64,000 nt of DNA from Cymbomonas tetramitiformis. Taxonomy: Eukaryota; Chlorophyta; Pyramimonadophyceae; Pyramimonadales; Pyramimonadaceae. The number at the start of each line of letters is the position of its first letter. The stretch's first letter is position 1. The notes beneath the pieces are model-generated. The model ran no database searches, was not told where the DNA came from, and saw nothing but the letters and a program-made list of their open reading frames with translations. Shown one piece after another: positions 19,303 through 29,599 of this stretch. The position numbers were made by a program, and so were the translations under genes. Location of the stretch: the NCBI GenBank assembly GCA_001247695.2, contig LGRX02014126.1, positions 17,714-81,713 of the forward strand, given 5' to 3'.

Positions 19303-19821
19303 GGTCGCGGTCTATAAGAAATGGTATCTACAAGAAACCAGCCGCTAGTTTTCTCTCCAAAAGTTAGAAAAAACGGTAAGAAATCACCCGCTAGATTTTC
19401 CATGGGAGAGGTCTTGAAAATCCTCCGATTAAGAAAAAACTGACGCTAGACGGATTCATCAACCTAATCAGTATATATAGTCCAAACATATAGGGTTTAT
19501 TTATCAATCATATAGGGCTTATTTGACAGTTAACAGTGTTCATCCACCGCAGTAATCGTCCGCCATACCATGCATGCCACGGGTGGCCGAATTACAAATG
19601 TGGAGAATAAAGTATCAGCCCGGCTCGGCAGATAAGAAATCAACGCTGAGCTCCAACCTACCTGGCATCTCATGTCAAAATTAACAAAAACTCGACGCTA
19701 TGCGTGACAAATATGGCATCCTCCAATAAGAAATTCACGACGCTAGAGACGAAAATCTGGGACCGTCAGATTAAGCGACCAGCGCTAGCGAAAATTTTAC
19801 TTTTTCTTATAGACCGCGACT
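19303..19821. mobile_element. 519-bp TIR MITE inserted in A2 RNase H
   Basis: The ends are imperfect inverted repeats: left GGTCGCGGTCTATAAGAAA, and right, as reverse complement, AGTCGCGGTCTATAAGAAA. The element is flanked by TA on both sides (19,301-19,302 and 19,822-19,823), as for Tc1/mariner-type elements. The target joined across the element reads CTACAG-TA-CTGTAG, itself a palindrome. There is no ORF inside. The interior is AT-rich and holds about six degenerate copies of a TAAGAAA...GCTAG sub-repeat. Confidence 0.85.
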
Positions 19822-19823
19822 TA

Positions 19824-20305
19824 CTGTAGGTGCCCTGCACCACTGTACCACAGTTACCTGGCGGCACTATCTCATTTTCACCAACTTCCGCATTCAAGGC
19901 GATCACCGCCCCCTTGAATGGCTGATGGAACCTGGTAGGGAGCTCAGCCGCAGGCAGGCGCGCTGGTATATGAATCTTGTGGAGGTGGGGGTCCCGCGCA
20001 TGGAGTACATCAAAGGGGCGCTACTGCTGGTACCCGACGCCTTGTCTAGACGACCTGACTTCAAAGACAAGGACGTCCGCGAGGGTTTGAAGAAAGCAGG
20101 AGTGATCGACCCCACCTCGGACCTGCCGAAAGACCCACTGGCAACTCTGAAGTCTGAGTGCTTCTCCAGCGCGCCACCCGCAGCCCATCCCCACTGGGCC
20201 CAGACGGTTGACTGCTGGCTTTCAGCAGTGGAGACCCTCTCCGTGGCGGAGCAGGCCATGGGCTTGGGGGAGACCATCGCCCTCGTCAACCCGAAGCTCT
20301 ATTGA
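19824..20305 (+). pseudogene. A2 RNase H C-terminal half and linker
   Basis: Coding resumes after the MITE with ALHHCTTVTWRHYL (other frame), then RIQGDHRPLEWL, which carries a conserved catalytic aspartate, and LLVPDALSRRPD, the usual end of Ty3 RNase H. An acidic linker of about 90 residues ends at an in-frame TGA (20,303-20,305). The Dam-integrase frame resumes in the same phase 30 nt later, so this may be one broken polyprotein. Confidence 0.88.
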
Positions 20306-20335
20306 GGGGCGAAAGGGGATGACCTCGACTTCGAC

Positions 20336-22699
20336 ATGCCTGGCTGGCCCGAAGCCAAAGGTGTGAAGCCGACAGAAACCCCACGCGACCCCCCTGACCG
20401 AGCTTCACCTCAGATGAGGATAACGAGAAGCATGTCACGGACTGGAAAGGCTTCTGCGACCCCAGCACCCCCACAGTCAGTACTGCGGAAGACGCAAACG
20501 CCTACACCACGGGCTGATGCATCGACAGCGCCTGCTGACAAGACACCCGCGAGTTCATCACCCCCAGAGAAGGCACCCCAGCAGTCAGCACCATCATCGA
20601 CCTTTTCCCCACGAAAGCGACGAGATCGTCACCCGGAGGACCCGCAGAACTGGCGCGTTCGCGCAGAGTACTCCTCGAAGTACATCGACAAGTTCGGGCC
20701 CTTCGACGTGGACGCCTGTTGCGACTTCGGTGGCCGCAACAGACAAGCGGATCGATTCTGGACTGACTGCCTCTCTGAGAAATGGAGGGGTCTTCGGGTC
20801 TGGTGCAATCCTCCATACAACTCCAGCCACATTACTGTGGAGGCGATTTTGAACAAGTACATCGCAGAATGGAAGGCAGACCCGGAGAACACTTCTGCAG
20901 TCTTCGTCCTGCCAGATCACCAGTCCAAACTCCCTGCGTGGCGTAAGCTATTCAGAAAGGCTAATATGCAGATCGTGGAAGTCGTCCCTACTCACGATGA
21001 CAAAGGCGAGCCCAATCAGTTCTTCGAGAACCCAGACGGGAAGGCCTTCGATCTCCGCTGGCCTGTCTTGATAGTGCACGCCCCTCCCGCCAAACCACAG
21101 CCGGCACGCGTAAGACATCCACGAGCGACCCCAGCTGTGATAAGGAAGGGTGAGGCAGCGGACTTCAGAGACACGATCTCTCAGCAGTCAGACTCAAAGT
21201 TCCTGCGTGCTCTGAAGGCGGAGTACACCCGTGAGGGATCACTTCGTTTGCTGCGGGAAAAGGTGAAGGCAGCGCCACACCAGTGTTTACAGGACTTCAG
21301 ACTGGTGGGTGAAGTGGCTTGGAGAACTGCGGCGGGAAGATATCAGTTGGTGCTGGGGGAGGATTCTCCACTTCGGGAGGTGGTGATTCGTCATGCCCAC
21401 GAGTCGCTGTCTTCAGGTCACACTGGAAGAGACAAAACTCTGGAGAGGGTGCTGCGACGCTTTTGGTGGCGTGGTGCTGCGGACGACGTGGGCACCTGGG
21501 TTGCATCCTGCGCGGTGTGCCAGTCGGTGAGGCCGCGGGGAACCTACCCGGATGGATTGCTAAATCCTCACAGCATCCCGAATAGACCGTGGCAAGATGT
21601 TGCAGTGGACTTCGTCACCGGCTTACCAGTATCAGAGAGAGGCAATGACGCTTTCGTGGCCTTCACGTGCAAGCTGACGAAGATGGTCCACGTCATACCG
21701 ATGAATTTCGGTGACAGCTCTGCAGCCGTGGTGGCCAGAATCTACTTCGATTCGGTGTGGCGCTTGCACGGTGCGCCTATGAAGATTGTTTCTGACCGCG
21801 ACCCGCGGTTTCAGGATGCCTTCTGGCAGGAGCTTATGAGACTGATGGGCGTGAAAGTGGCTCGCACCACTCCGTACAACCCTCGGTCTGACGGGCAGGC
21901 GGAGCACATCAATCGGGTCATTGAGGACATGCTCAGGTCCTTCGTGGATGCTAATGTGGAGGACTGGGATTTGTTTACCACTAACGTGGAGCTCGCGATC
22001 AATGACTCCAGAAGTGAATCCTCTGGCTTCACGCCATTTGAGCTGGTGTTTGGATTTTCGCCGCTGTCTCAATTGGACCTCTTCCTGGAGGCCGCGCAGT
22101 CCACCGCTGGACGACGAACAGGGGGAGTGGGTACCGCCCACGAAGTGGCCGCGAAATTTTCGTCGCAACTGCGGGACGCCAGACAACGGTTGGAGCTAGC
22201 TCAACAACGACAGCGCGAGCAGTTTGATCGCAGGCACGGACAGCGGCAGTATGCTGTCGGGGATCTGGTCTGGATAGAGGCGAAGCATCTTACCGAGAAA
22301 GTAATGGATCGCTCCATCTGCAGGAAGTTGACTAAACGCTGGCATGGACCAGTCCCTGTAACCGAGCGCTTCTTCAGCGATATGCAAATGATCATGCCGG
22401 AGGCCGACAGAGGAGCCCCAGTAGCCTACCGCTTACGCCTCCCCCCTCACTGGCGGATACACGACGTGTTCGCTCAACATCGCCTCAAGCCATACACCAG
22501 CGGTCAGGACGCCTTCGCCGCGCGCGACCACTTGGCAGTGCCTGAAGAGGTGGTAGTGGACGGTCAGAAAAAGGCACATGTCGAACCTCGAACGCACCCT
22601 CGCACGTCGAGTGCGATCTGTGCGAGGGAAAGAGGTGGAGGAGTGGAAAGTTCGCTGGACTGGCTACTCCAAAGCCCACGGCCAATGGAGGACCCGTGA
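20336..22699 (+). CDS. Dam-like adenine methyltransferase fused to integrase (A2)
   Basis: One uninterrupted 787-residue frame. Residues 1-95 are Pro/Thr/Lys-rich. A Dam-like domain spans about 100-255, with FDVDACCDFGGRNRQ, the catalytic motif N158-PPY, VFVLP and WRKLF. An H2C2 zinc domain covers about 340-400. The DDE integrase core has D425, D487 and E523 (x61 and x35 spacing). A GPY-like C-domain follows (WHGPVPV, then HWRIHDVFAQHRLKPY). It ends with about 40 residues out of frame over the chromodomain. This is the best-preserved evidence that the adenine MTase is translated as part of pol in front of the integrase. The expected reaction is N6-adenine methylation; activity is untested. 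Confidence 0.93.
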   Translation: MPGWPEAKGVKPTETPRDPPDRASPQMRITRSMSRTGKASATPAPPQSVLRKTQTPTPRADASTAPADKTPASSSPPEKAPQQSAPSSTFSPRKRRDRHPEDPQNWRVRAEYSSKYIDKFGPFDVDACCDFGGRNRQADRFWTDCLSEKWRGLRVWCNPPYNSSHITVEAILNKYIAEWKADPENTSAVFVLPDHQSKLPAWRKLFRKANMQIVEVVPTHDDKGEPNQFFENPDGKAFDLRWPVLIVHAPPAKPQPARVRHPRATPAVIRKGEAADFRDTISQQSDSKFLRALKAEYTREGSLRLLREKVKAAPHQCLQDFRLVGEVAWRTAAGRYQLVLGEDSPLREVVIRHAHESLSSGHTGRDKTLERVLRRFWWRGAADDVGTWVASCAVCQSVRPRGTYPDGLLNPHSIPNRPWQDVAVDFVTGLPVSERGNDAFVAFTCKLTKMVHVIPMNFGDSSAAVVARIYFDSVWRLHGAPMKIVSDRDPRFQDAFWQELMRLMGVKVARTTPYNPRSDGQAEHINRVIEDMLRSFVDANVEDWDLFTTNVELAINDSRSESSGFTPFELVFGFSPLSQLDLFLEAAQSTAGRRTGGVGTAHEVAAKFSSQLRDARQRLELAQQRQREQFDRRHGQRQYAVGDLVWIEAKHLTEKVMDRSICRKLTKRWHGPVPVTERFFSDMQMIMPEADRGAPVAYRLRLPPHWRIHDVFAQHRLKPYTSGQDAFAARDHLAVPEEVVVDGQKKAHVEPRTHPRTSSAICARERGGGVESSLDWLLQSPRPMEDP

Positions 22700-22880
22700 C
22701 AAACTCGAACGCGGAGGCCCACTTCAACAACTTCGTGAATTCGAACAAGCGAGACTGCGCATGGAAGCACAAGTTCGCGACGAAGCCACACGGCGGCGTG
22801 AGCAACGTGGCCGTCATTCTGCTCAAGCTGGAGTGACGCTTGCACATCTCATCACCAACCCCTGCGATGAACTGGACTAG
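22578..22880 (+). CDS. Chromodomain of A2, in +1 frame to the integrase
   Basis: A 100-residue frame starting at an ATG right after CAGAAAAAGGCAC. It reads LERTLARRVRSVRGKEVEEW, then KVRWTGYSKAHGQWRTRDKL, the typical chromodomain pattern with the aromatic-cage tryptophan/tyrosine segment. It then has a basic, Gln/Glu-rich helix. The stop is 9 nt before the C5-MTase ATG. In chromoviruses the chromodomain is normally the C-terminal end of the integrase. Here it needs a +1 shift, which could be an indel or programmed. In A1 the surviving half is also in the +1 frame, but there a deletion explains it. Confidence 0.82.
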   Translation: MSNLERTLARRVRSVRGKEVEEWKVRWTGYSKAHGQWRTRDKLERGGPLQQLREFEQARLRMEAQVRDEATRRREQRGRHSAQAGVTLAHLITNPCDELD

Positions 22881-22889
22881 CTCGAACAG

Positions 22890-23654
22890 ATGGAGCATGA
22901 TACCCTTCTGCCGTGGGAGCGTCAAGAACTCGCAGAAGATGGGTCATTAGCACTGGTGACGGAGCTAATGGCAATTCAGACAGAGACAACCCGTGTGCCC
23001 AGGATCCTTGTACTTTTCAGCGGTACTGGCTCGGTAGAGAGAGAATTCCTAAATTGCTTCCCCACCGCTTCAGTGGTGACCCTCGACTCCGAGCACACCT
23101 GGCATCCCACTCATGTGCATGACATCTTACAGTGGGACTACAAGGAATACCCGCCTGGACTCTTCGATGTCGTTTGGGCCAGCCCTCCCTGCAGGCAGTA
23201 TAGTCAGGCGCGCACCACTGGAGGACCTCCTGACCTTCCTCAGGCTGACAAGATCGTGCGGCGAACATTACAGATCATCGACTACCTAGAGCCGAAGCAC
23301 TGGTTCATGGAAAACTCCAGAGGTCGCTTCCCCAACGCGCTGCGGCTTCGCCCCATGATGCGCCAGCTCCCCCCTCCGCTGGTGTGCACCTACTGCATGT
23401 ACGGTATGCAGTACATGAAGCCCACTTGCATATGGACGAACTCAGCACCACCCACGCCCTTGCTGCGCTGCACTGCTTCGACACCATGTGCGTGCAGATG
23501 GGCGACCGGCAGCCATCCGAAAACTGCACAGCTGGGACCCCATCCGCAGCAAACTGGAGCGGGTCAATCCGCGAGTGTATACCCTGTACCAGCGCCCCTG
23601 CTGCGACAACTTTTCCGACATCTACGCCTCCGCAAGACTGAAGGCCCGCTTTAG
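22890..23654 (+). CDS. C5-cytosine DNA methyltransferase of A2, intact
   Basis: A complete 254-residue frame. Motif I is ILVLFSGTGSVEREF. The acidic ribose-binding residue is in TLDSEHTW. Motif IV is WASPPCRQYSQ with catalytic C101. Motif VI is FMENSRGRF, where the usual ENV/ENP proline is Ser. The motif VIII-like region is CMYGMQYMKPTCIWTN. A C-terminal motif X-like helix is VPAPLLRQLFRHL. The target-recognition region is very short, as in compact phage or bacterial enzymes. It lies 9 nt after the chromodomain stop and is the last gene before the polypurine tract, the position of accessory genes or env in other LTR elements. A1 has the same gene at 1-475. Confidence 0.9.
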   Translation: MEHDTLLPWERQELAEDGSLALVTELMAIQTETTRVPRILVLFSGTGSVEREFLNCFPTASVVTLDSEHTWHPTHVHDILQWDYKEYPPGLFDVVWASPPCRQYSQARTTGGPPDLPQADKIVRRTLQIIDYLEPKHWFMENSRGRFPNALRLRPMMRQLPPPLVCTYCMYGMQYMKPTCIWTNSAPPTPLLRCTASTPCACRWATGSHPKTAQLGPHPQQTGAGQSASVYPVPAPLLRQLFRHLRLRKTEGPL

Positions 23655-23696
23655 ATTCCAAGTGGCACCCTTCTTTATGACAGTGGTGCCCTGGTA

Positions 23697-23841
23697 GCGG
23701 TAGGCAATTTATGCTCGAAGAGGAACCAGAGAACCTAAGAACTGGAGCCAAGAAGGAACCAGAAAACCTAAGAACTGGAACTTAGATAGGTACCTTAGCG
23801 GAGTGATCCCAGGAGGTAGACCACTCCTAAGGGGGGGAGAG
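23697..23841 (+). other. A2 3' untranslated segment and polypurine tract
   Basis: After the C5-MTase there is a short non-coding stretch with two copies of a unit of about 32 bp (GAACCAGAGAACCTAAGAAC type, 23,722-23,785). The purine run AAGGGGGGGAGAG at 23,829-23,841 follows, directly before the LTR. This is where plus-strand cDNA priming is expected. Confidence 0.8.
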
Positions 23842-23842
23842 T

Positions 23843-24706
23843 TGTGCCCGGAGGCACAGCGTGAGCCGATATGTCTATGCGTCTGTATGTGTGTCATCGG
23901 GAGTAATATGGGATTGACACGATGACAGTGATATTGGGCTTGAAATCACGATGAGAATGAGTACCAGATGTCCGGGGTATGACAGTATGACACTATGACA
24001 CTATGACACTATGACACTATAGTAGTATGACAGTACTGTGGGGTGGTCATCGTGGCACTTAGTCAGACCCTCGGGGAATGGCAAGATTCGCATCGGGATC
24101 GGAAAGACAATGAAATCGAGTATCAGATGTTGGGGGTATGACACTATGACACTATGACAGTACAGTAGTATGACAGTACTGTATGACAGTCATCGTGTCA
24201 GTCCGTCGACGTGACATCTGAATCGAGAATGACGAATCGGAATTCAAAGAAATGAGATCGGATCAGGAGTCGAACGTTGGGCCGTGGTGTGACATCGGGT
24301 GCCAGGTGGTTGACCCTGCAGCCCGAGTTACGAGTGAATAAGTAGAGCACTTGAGAAGTGTTTAGCCTTCAGAACTCGGAACCGAACTATCGTTTGCACC
24401 TCAATCTGGCCCTGATCCAGTATATTATAAAAACCGAATTGTGTACCTTTGCACGTTTCAACCAAAAACATCATTCCGAGTATACGTCGTAGTGCCCCTG
24501 GCACACGGATCATCGAGCAGGAATTGCCGGGATCTGGGTGGGCAGCCCTGTCCGAGAGTTTCGGTTCAGGCCCCCATTCAGACCCAAGTCCAATCTGAGT
24601 CTGTGTAGACCTGAGTACGGGTAGTAGTACAATACCGTAAGCGTTCGAGGTTCGTAGGTTCTAGGTTTAAGTTTTGTCTTCGTAATTATTCTATATCACA
24701 AATACA
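23843..24706 (+). repeat. 3' LTR of element A2
   Basis: It starts TGTGCCCGGAGGCAC immediately after the polypurine tract and ends CACAAATACA, so the termini are TGT...ACA. The right end is set by a second, solo copy of the last 180 bp at 51,515-51,693, which stops at the same base. Inside are runs of TATGACAC and TATGACAG units (23,976-24,030 and 24,137-24,190). No partner 5' LTR is in the window. Confidence 0.72.
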
Positions 24707-25648
24707 TGGTGGAAACAGCAGCTCAGGCAGTGGGGAACCGCTGCCGACGAGGAAACAACGGATCACTAGACTCGTATAGAAAGGACATAAATACTGAGTC
24801 TAGGTCACTAGCTGTACACCGAGAATGATACACTGGATATGACACCTACTAGAATGCCCTAGTGACACAGTGAAAACGTTGAACGCCGTAGGGTTTGAGC
24901 GAGGCAATCGGGTATATCAAAAGATATATAGAATGAATACACGACTCTCAGGCTATCTAAGCTCTGAGGCCGTCACTAGGCAATCATATCGTGTGTCACA
25001 GTCTAAGCTACCGAAGTCGAACTACTGAGTACAGGTAGGAAGTCACTGTACTGTCACTGTCACTGCCATACGTCATACGTGATACTGAACTACTGAATCT
25101 CAGCACACCACCTCGGCTGAGGTGGCACAAGAATGTGAAACAGGTAGCTAATGCAAACTAAGAGGTCCCCGTCCACGGATCAGAACAACATCAACCAAAG
25201 GCCCGACCTGCCGCCATCCCCGCTTCCGGCTAACCCTCTAAACCGAATGCTATAGTACTAGTATATGCATGCCAACTAGGTGGACTGCCACAAGGATATG
25301 AAAATAGTAACTGGTCTCCGCCAGATCTCGCTCCCCGATAGATACTCTCATCCGATGCTGCTCAGCTCGACTGTCAACCAGTACTCGAGGTCATAGAAGA
25401 TGTCAAAGAAGTACAGGATGTAGTCAAAGGCCAGAATCCAGTCAGATGTGCTTAAGGTCAGAGTAGAGCTGTCGGTGTCTAAGGTCTCATAGGGCAGGTC
25501 ATAGGTACCAGTCTGTCCACGAACACAAAGTCCAGTCCAGAAGAGCACCACGTCAAAGGGCATCAATCCAGTCAGACCAGAAAGACCCCTTGCCCGACCG
25601 CTGCCGGCTCATAGGCCTGCACCTCAGCCGGACAGAGGACCAGAGAAC
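24707..25648. other. Non-coding stretch between A2 LTR and copia remnant
   Basis: No gene recognised. The right part is probably the 3' end of the copia element on the minus strand. Two loosely related segments (about 25,110-25,150 and 25,270-25,310; GGTGGCACAAGAATGTGAAA type) repeat in direct orientation. A short minus-strand frame (25,348-25,566) has no recognisable domain. Confidence 0.4.
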
Positions 25649-27480
25649 CTAGGAGTCACCCGCACCACTGGCGGGGCGCGGGCGGATCACGTCCATGAAG
25701 GACTCGGTCATGCTGATGATCACCCGCACCTTGTCCCTGAGGCCAGGAAGCGGCTTGGTGAAGATATCAGCCAGGTTGAGCAAAGTATTGATGTATACAG
25801 GCACTAGGTAACCAGCACACACCCACCCCCGAAAGCAGTGAAAACGGATCAGCACGTGCTTAATTTTGGTGGATAACATGACATTCATCAGGATGGAGGA
25901 GGCCGCCTGGTTGTCAATCATGACAGCCGCCGGGAGCTCCAGCCTGGGAATGAAGGGTCCAGAGGTACCATACATGCCGGACCGCTGAGAGTGGTACTCC
26001 CGCGGCCCGTCCTCATAGCCCGTGCCGTCAAATGGCACCGGCACCGCATGAGGCAGGGCATACAGGCTGTTGTCAGGAACAGGTTCAGCCTCCCGATAGT
26101 GTAGGGGGGAGGCGGGGCCCATCTGACCATAACCCATAGCATGATTCCCGACGAACGTGGCCGCTCTCTGCATCCAAGAAGTGTCAGCTGCAGGGAAGGC
26201 CGTAGACAGAGCCAGAGCAGACACACCCGGCTCCTGCTGCGTGATTCTGATAAAACCGAACATCTCCACAATCATATGGATAGCAGACATGGCCCGCTGT
26301 CCAACCACAGAGGCAGCCACATACTCAGATCCAGTGGAGGACATCTCAGCATCGGTCTGGCGGGCACACACCCAATGAAGCACCATGCCGTTGAGGAACA
26401 CAATGCCTCCCGAGTAGGAGAGGCACCCGTTGAGCTTGTCACGAGCATGGTCAGCATCCGAATACACCTGTATTGTGAGCACAGAAAGCGGTGCACTGGG
26501 GTAAGCATAACGGATACGGTAGTGCCGTGTGAAGTAAAGATACTGAGCCACTCTCTGAAGTGCCTCCCAGGCCTGAGCTGAGGGGCACGAGGAGAACTGT
26601 GCCAGATATATGACTGAGTAGTAGACGTCTGGCCTGGTGCACCGTGCAATCCACAACAGGGACCCGAGCAGTGAGAGGTACGGGGTGACAAGGGTGAGAT
26701 CAGGGTGCTCCGGCTTCTGGATAACGAGGTTCACATCCATCGGATTGTGAAAGGTTTTGGCCGGAAGCTTGAACTTGGACATGAGCTCCTTGATCTGCCT
26801 GGTTTGGGACAGTGCAATGCCCCACCGATCATAGTCAACCGCAAGCTGCAGGACGGCTGTCATACGGCCAAGATTCTTGCTCTTGAATGCCGCCTGGAAA
26901 GCTGCCTAGAAAGCCTGGTGGAATGCATCATCACATGTCAGCCCGAAGTCATCCACGTAGACAGCCACGAAGGCTACGAACACAGAGGTCACAATATAGT
27001 AGAGGCACGGGTCATATGTGGACTGGGTGAAGTGCATTCCCTGATAGGTGAAGGACTTCATGAATTTGTTGGCCAGCTTCTGTCAGGATGCACCAGCCGT
27101 CCGTAGCCCGTAGAGAGCATAGAGCAGCTTGGCATAGCCATATCTGCCCTTATACTTATATCCAGAGGGGAACCGCACATATATAGGAACCTCCAGACGG
27201 GCATGAACAAAGGCCTGACTGACGTCAAAGTGATAGACCATAACCCCCATACCAGCAAAGATAATAGACAGGATGAAGAGAAGGCGGAAGGTGGGCAGGT
27301 CTGCTACCGTGCACGCAGTCTCAGCCTGGGTGTAGCCCCAGTGCCACGTGGCCGCCACGGCCATCCGAGCTTTATGAATTTGGACGGGTGGCAGGCCATC
27401 CCGTGGCTTCCGGGGTTTGTTCAGCACAAAGATTGTAACAAACGCCGGCTTCTCATGGTACCGGAGCCGGGTTTGTACAG
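25649..27480 (-). pseudogene. Ty1/copia-type RT-RNase H remnant
   Basis: From the 5' side it reads VQIHKARMAVAATW, then VYHFDVSQAFVHARLEVPIYV and KLLYALYGLRTAG, typical copia RT blocks. A TGA near 27,080 and a TAG at 26,906-26,908 interrupt the frame; between them lies the catalytic AVYVDDFGL box. The long frame 25,649-26,863 (404 aa) has the RT end, then a copia RNase H: VYSDADHARDKLNGCLSYSG, MSSTGSEYVAAS, MIDNQAAS and the closing NLADIFTKPLPG. An insert of about 100 residues in the RNase H (Pro/Ala-rich, 26,000-26,230) is unusual for the family. gag, protease and integrase are absent. Confidence 0.92.
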
Positions 27481-28030
27481 CTAGTGACAGGCGTGACAGT
27501 TATGACGAGTATGATAGACCTCGCGCGGGATGACTGCTCGAGAGAAACAGACTTGGTAAAGAAGATATGGCCATTGCCAGATGACCAAGAAGTGATAAGA
27601 AGATATTACAGTTACAATGTTGCCACTGACGTGTCAGTCAGAAGATGGGGAACGGTAACATTATTAAAGCTGGCATAGAATAGTGACTTTTTATTGGCAG
27701 ATGAAGATTTCAGGGCGGAAGCCTGTTACAGTTTTTGCAGATGTGACAATGACTTGAGATATAAGTAAGCTCTGACCACAGGTCAGGACTAGTGGACTCA
27801 TTATTGTTTTGCCTTCGCAAGTGCTAGGCGGGCTGTTCGCGTGCCAAGCGCTAGACCCTTTTTTGTTGATTTTGTTGATGTTTGATGAATATGTTATACT
27901 GCTGTTTTTATCTTTTTACAAAACAATAATGTCCTGCGCGGAGCGGCTTTTTATTTCGATACGAATTCAGAAGTGAGAGGCTCTTTGGCGACAAGTAGAC
28001 AGCGGTTGAGAACAGCGGGTTCGGGAGACA
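27481..28030. other. Region upstream of the family B leader, no gene seen
   Basis: AT-richer non-coding DNA. It may contain the 5' LTR of the family B element, because the repeat-rich leader starts just downstream, but no second LTR copy is in the window to define it. Confidence 0.35.
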
Positions 28031-29500
28031 GGCGACTCCAGGGACACCCTCGGTGTACTGGCGGACCCTTTTTCCTTTTTATATTTGGCGGTGCTTACAC
28101 GGAAAAGGCTCCTAGTGGTGGTGACAGCGAATCAGCAGTTGATTACTATCTTAATGAGCGGTTCCTTATCTTGCGGTACCTTTAGCCTGACCACCTTGTC
28201 TGACAGTGAATCCAGGGGCACCCATGGTGTACTGGCCTAACTTTAAGCAGGTGTGTCACTAGAAGGTAATTAGCAGCGGCATCAGCCTGGACAGCGGCGG
28301 CGGCAGCGAATCAGCAGTTGATTGCTAGCTTAATGAGTGGTTCCTTATCCTGCAATATCTCTAGCTTGGCCACCTTGTCTGACAGTGAATCCAGGGACAC
28401 CCATGGTGTACTGGCCTAACTCTAAGCAGGCGTGTCACTAGAAGCGGCACCAGCCTGGACAGCGGCGGCGACAGCGAATCAGCATTTGATTACCATCCTA
28501 ATGAGTGGTTTCTTATCCTGCGGTTCCTCTAGCTTGGCCACCTTGTCTGACAGTGAATCCAGGGACACCCATGGTGCACTGGCCTAGCTCTAAGCAGGTG
28601 TGTCACTAGAAGGCAATTAGCAGCGGCATCAGCCTGGAAGGCAGCGAGTGAGTCAACTCTATATATTATGTATACAGCAAGGACTGCTCTGGCAACGGTG
28701 TCTAGTGAATCCAGGGGTACTCAGTACACTGGCTCAGCTTAGAACACCGTTGGTTATCTTGGAAATACCGGTGGAATAGCGTTTGACCCTTTCTCTGTCC
28801 TCTTACGGCTCTTAGCAACTTTTGACTTGCGGGGAGGCACTTATGATACCTTTCACCTTCTTGATGAGCAGTGGCTTCGCGAATCCAGGGGTGCTCAGCA
28901 CACTGGCTTAGCTTGAGCTCTGCGTAGTGACTTTTACTCCTGGTTATCTTGGTTAGCAACGAGCTTTTATGACAACTGCTGTGCTCTTGATGAGCAGTGG
29001 CTTCGCGAATCCAGGGGTGCTCAGCACACTGGCTTAGCTTGAGCCCTGCGTAGTGACTTTTGCTCCTGGTATCTTGGCTAACAACGAGCTCTCATGGCAA
29101 CTTCTGTGCTCCTGATGAGCAGTGGCTTCGCGAATCCAGGGGTGCTCAGCACACTGGCTTAGCCTCAAGCCCTTTTGTACGGATATCCTGCATTCGCCGC
29201 TGATCTAGAGTATCGAGGCATATTTATTACGCCCTGGCAGCTCAACTGTGACGAGCGACCACTGCAGTCAGAGTGTGCTCAGCACGCTAGTCTGACTTGG
29301 CTTATCGTGGCTGGGTGTCTGGGCCTGGTTGGTGGTGGAGCGCTTGGGCATTCGCTTCGCATCCCCACAAGGGAAGGTGCTGGGGACTCTTTGTTACTGT
29401 GACCTTGTTCCATCAACGCCTGTCATGCTGGTCACACGCGTTTCGCCCTTCTCCTTGTTCAGAACGGTGTGAATCCAGGGGCACTCAGTGCACTGGCCTA
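28030..29500 (+). repeat. Leader of family B element with nine hairpin repeats
   Basis: A 22-24-nt imperfect palindrome CCAGGG-stem-loop-stem-CTGG occurs at 28,038, 28,212, 28,391, 28,559, 28,711, 28,885, 29,011, 29,136 and 29,475. Intervals are mostly 125-180 bp. Between them lie longer tandem units of about 170 bp (28,200-28,700) and about 125 bp (28,870-29,160). The inner stem changes on both sides together: ACACC/GGTGT, GTAC/GTAC, GTGC/GCAC and GCAC/GTGC. The tract lies directly upstream of gag, where the LTR and untranslated leader belong. Confidence 0.8.
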
Positions 29501-29599
29501 AACCAGCCTGAATTCAGCCTACATTCTACTGGCAAACGAGCTTCACGTTGAGAGAAGGCATACCTCTTTCGCCCTACTTGTCGCGCATTGACATAGCAC

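Noticed and set aside
20336..23654. Adenine and cytosine methyltransferases as a bacterial restriction-modification system or contamination
   Set aside because: They are fused to or adjacent to DDE integrase, chromodomain and LTR in two copies, with no restriction endonuclease; the window also contains a spliced eukaryotic gene.
28030..29500. Regularly spaced short palindromic repeats resembling a CRISPR array
   Set aside because: Spacing is too long and uneven, the intervals are themselves repeated, there are no cas genes, and the locus is a eukaryotic retroelement leader.
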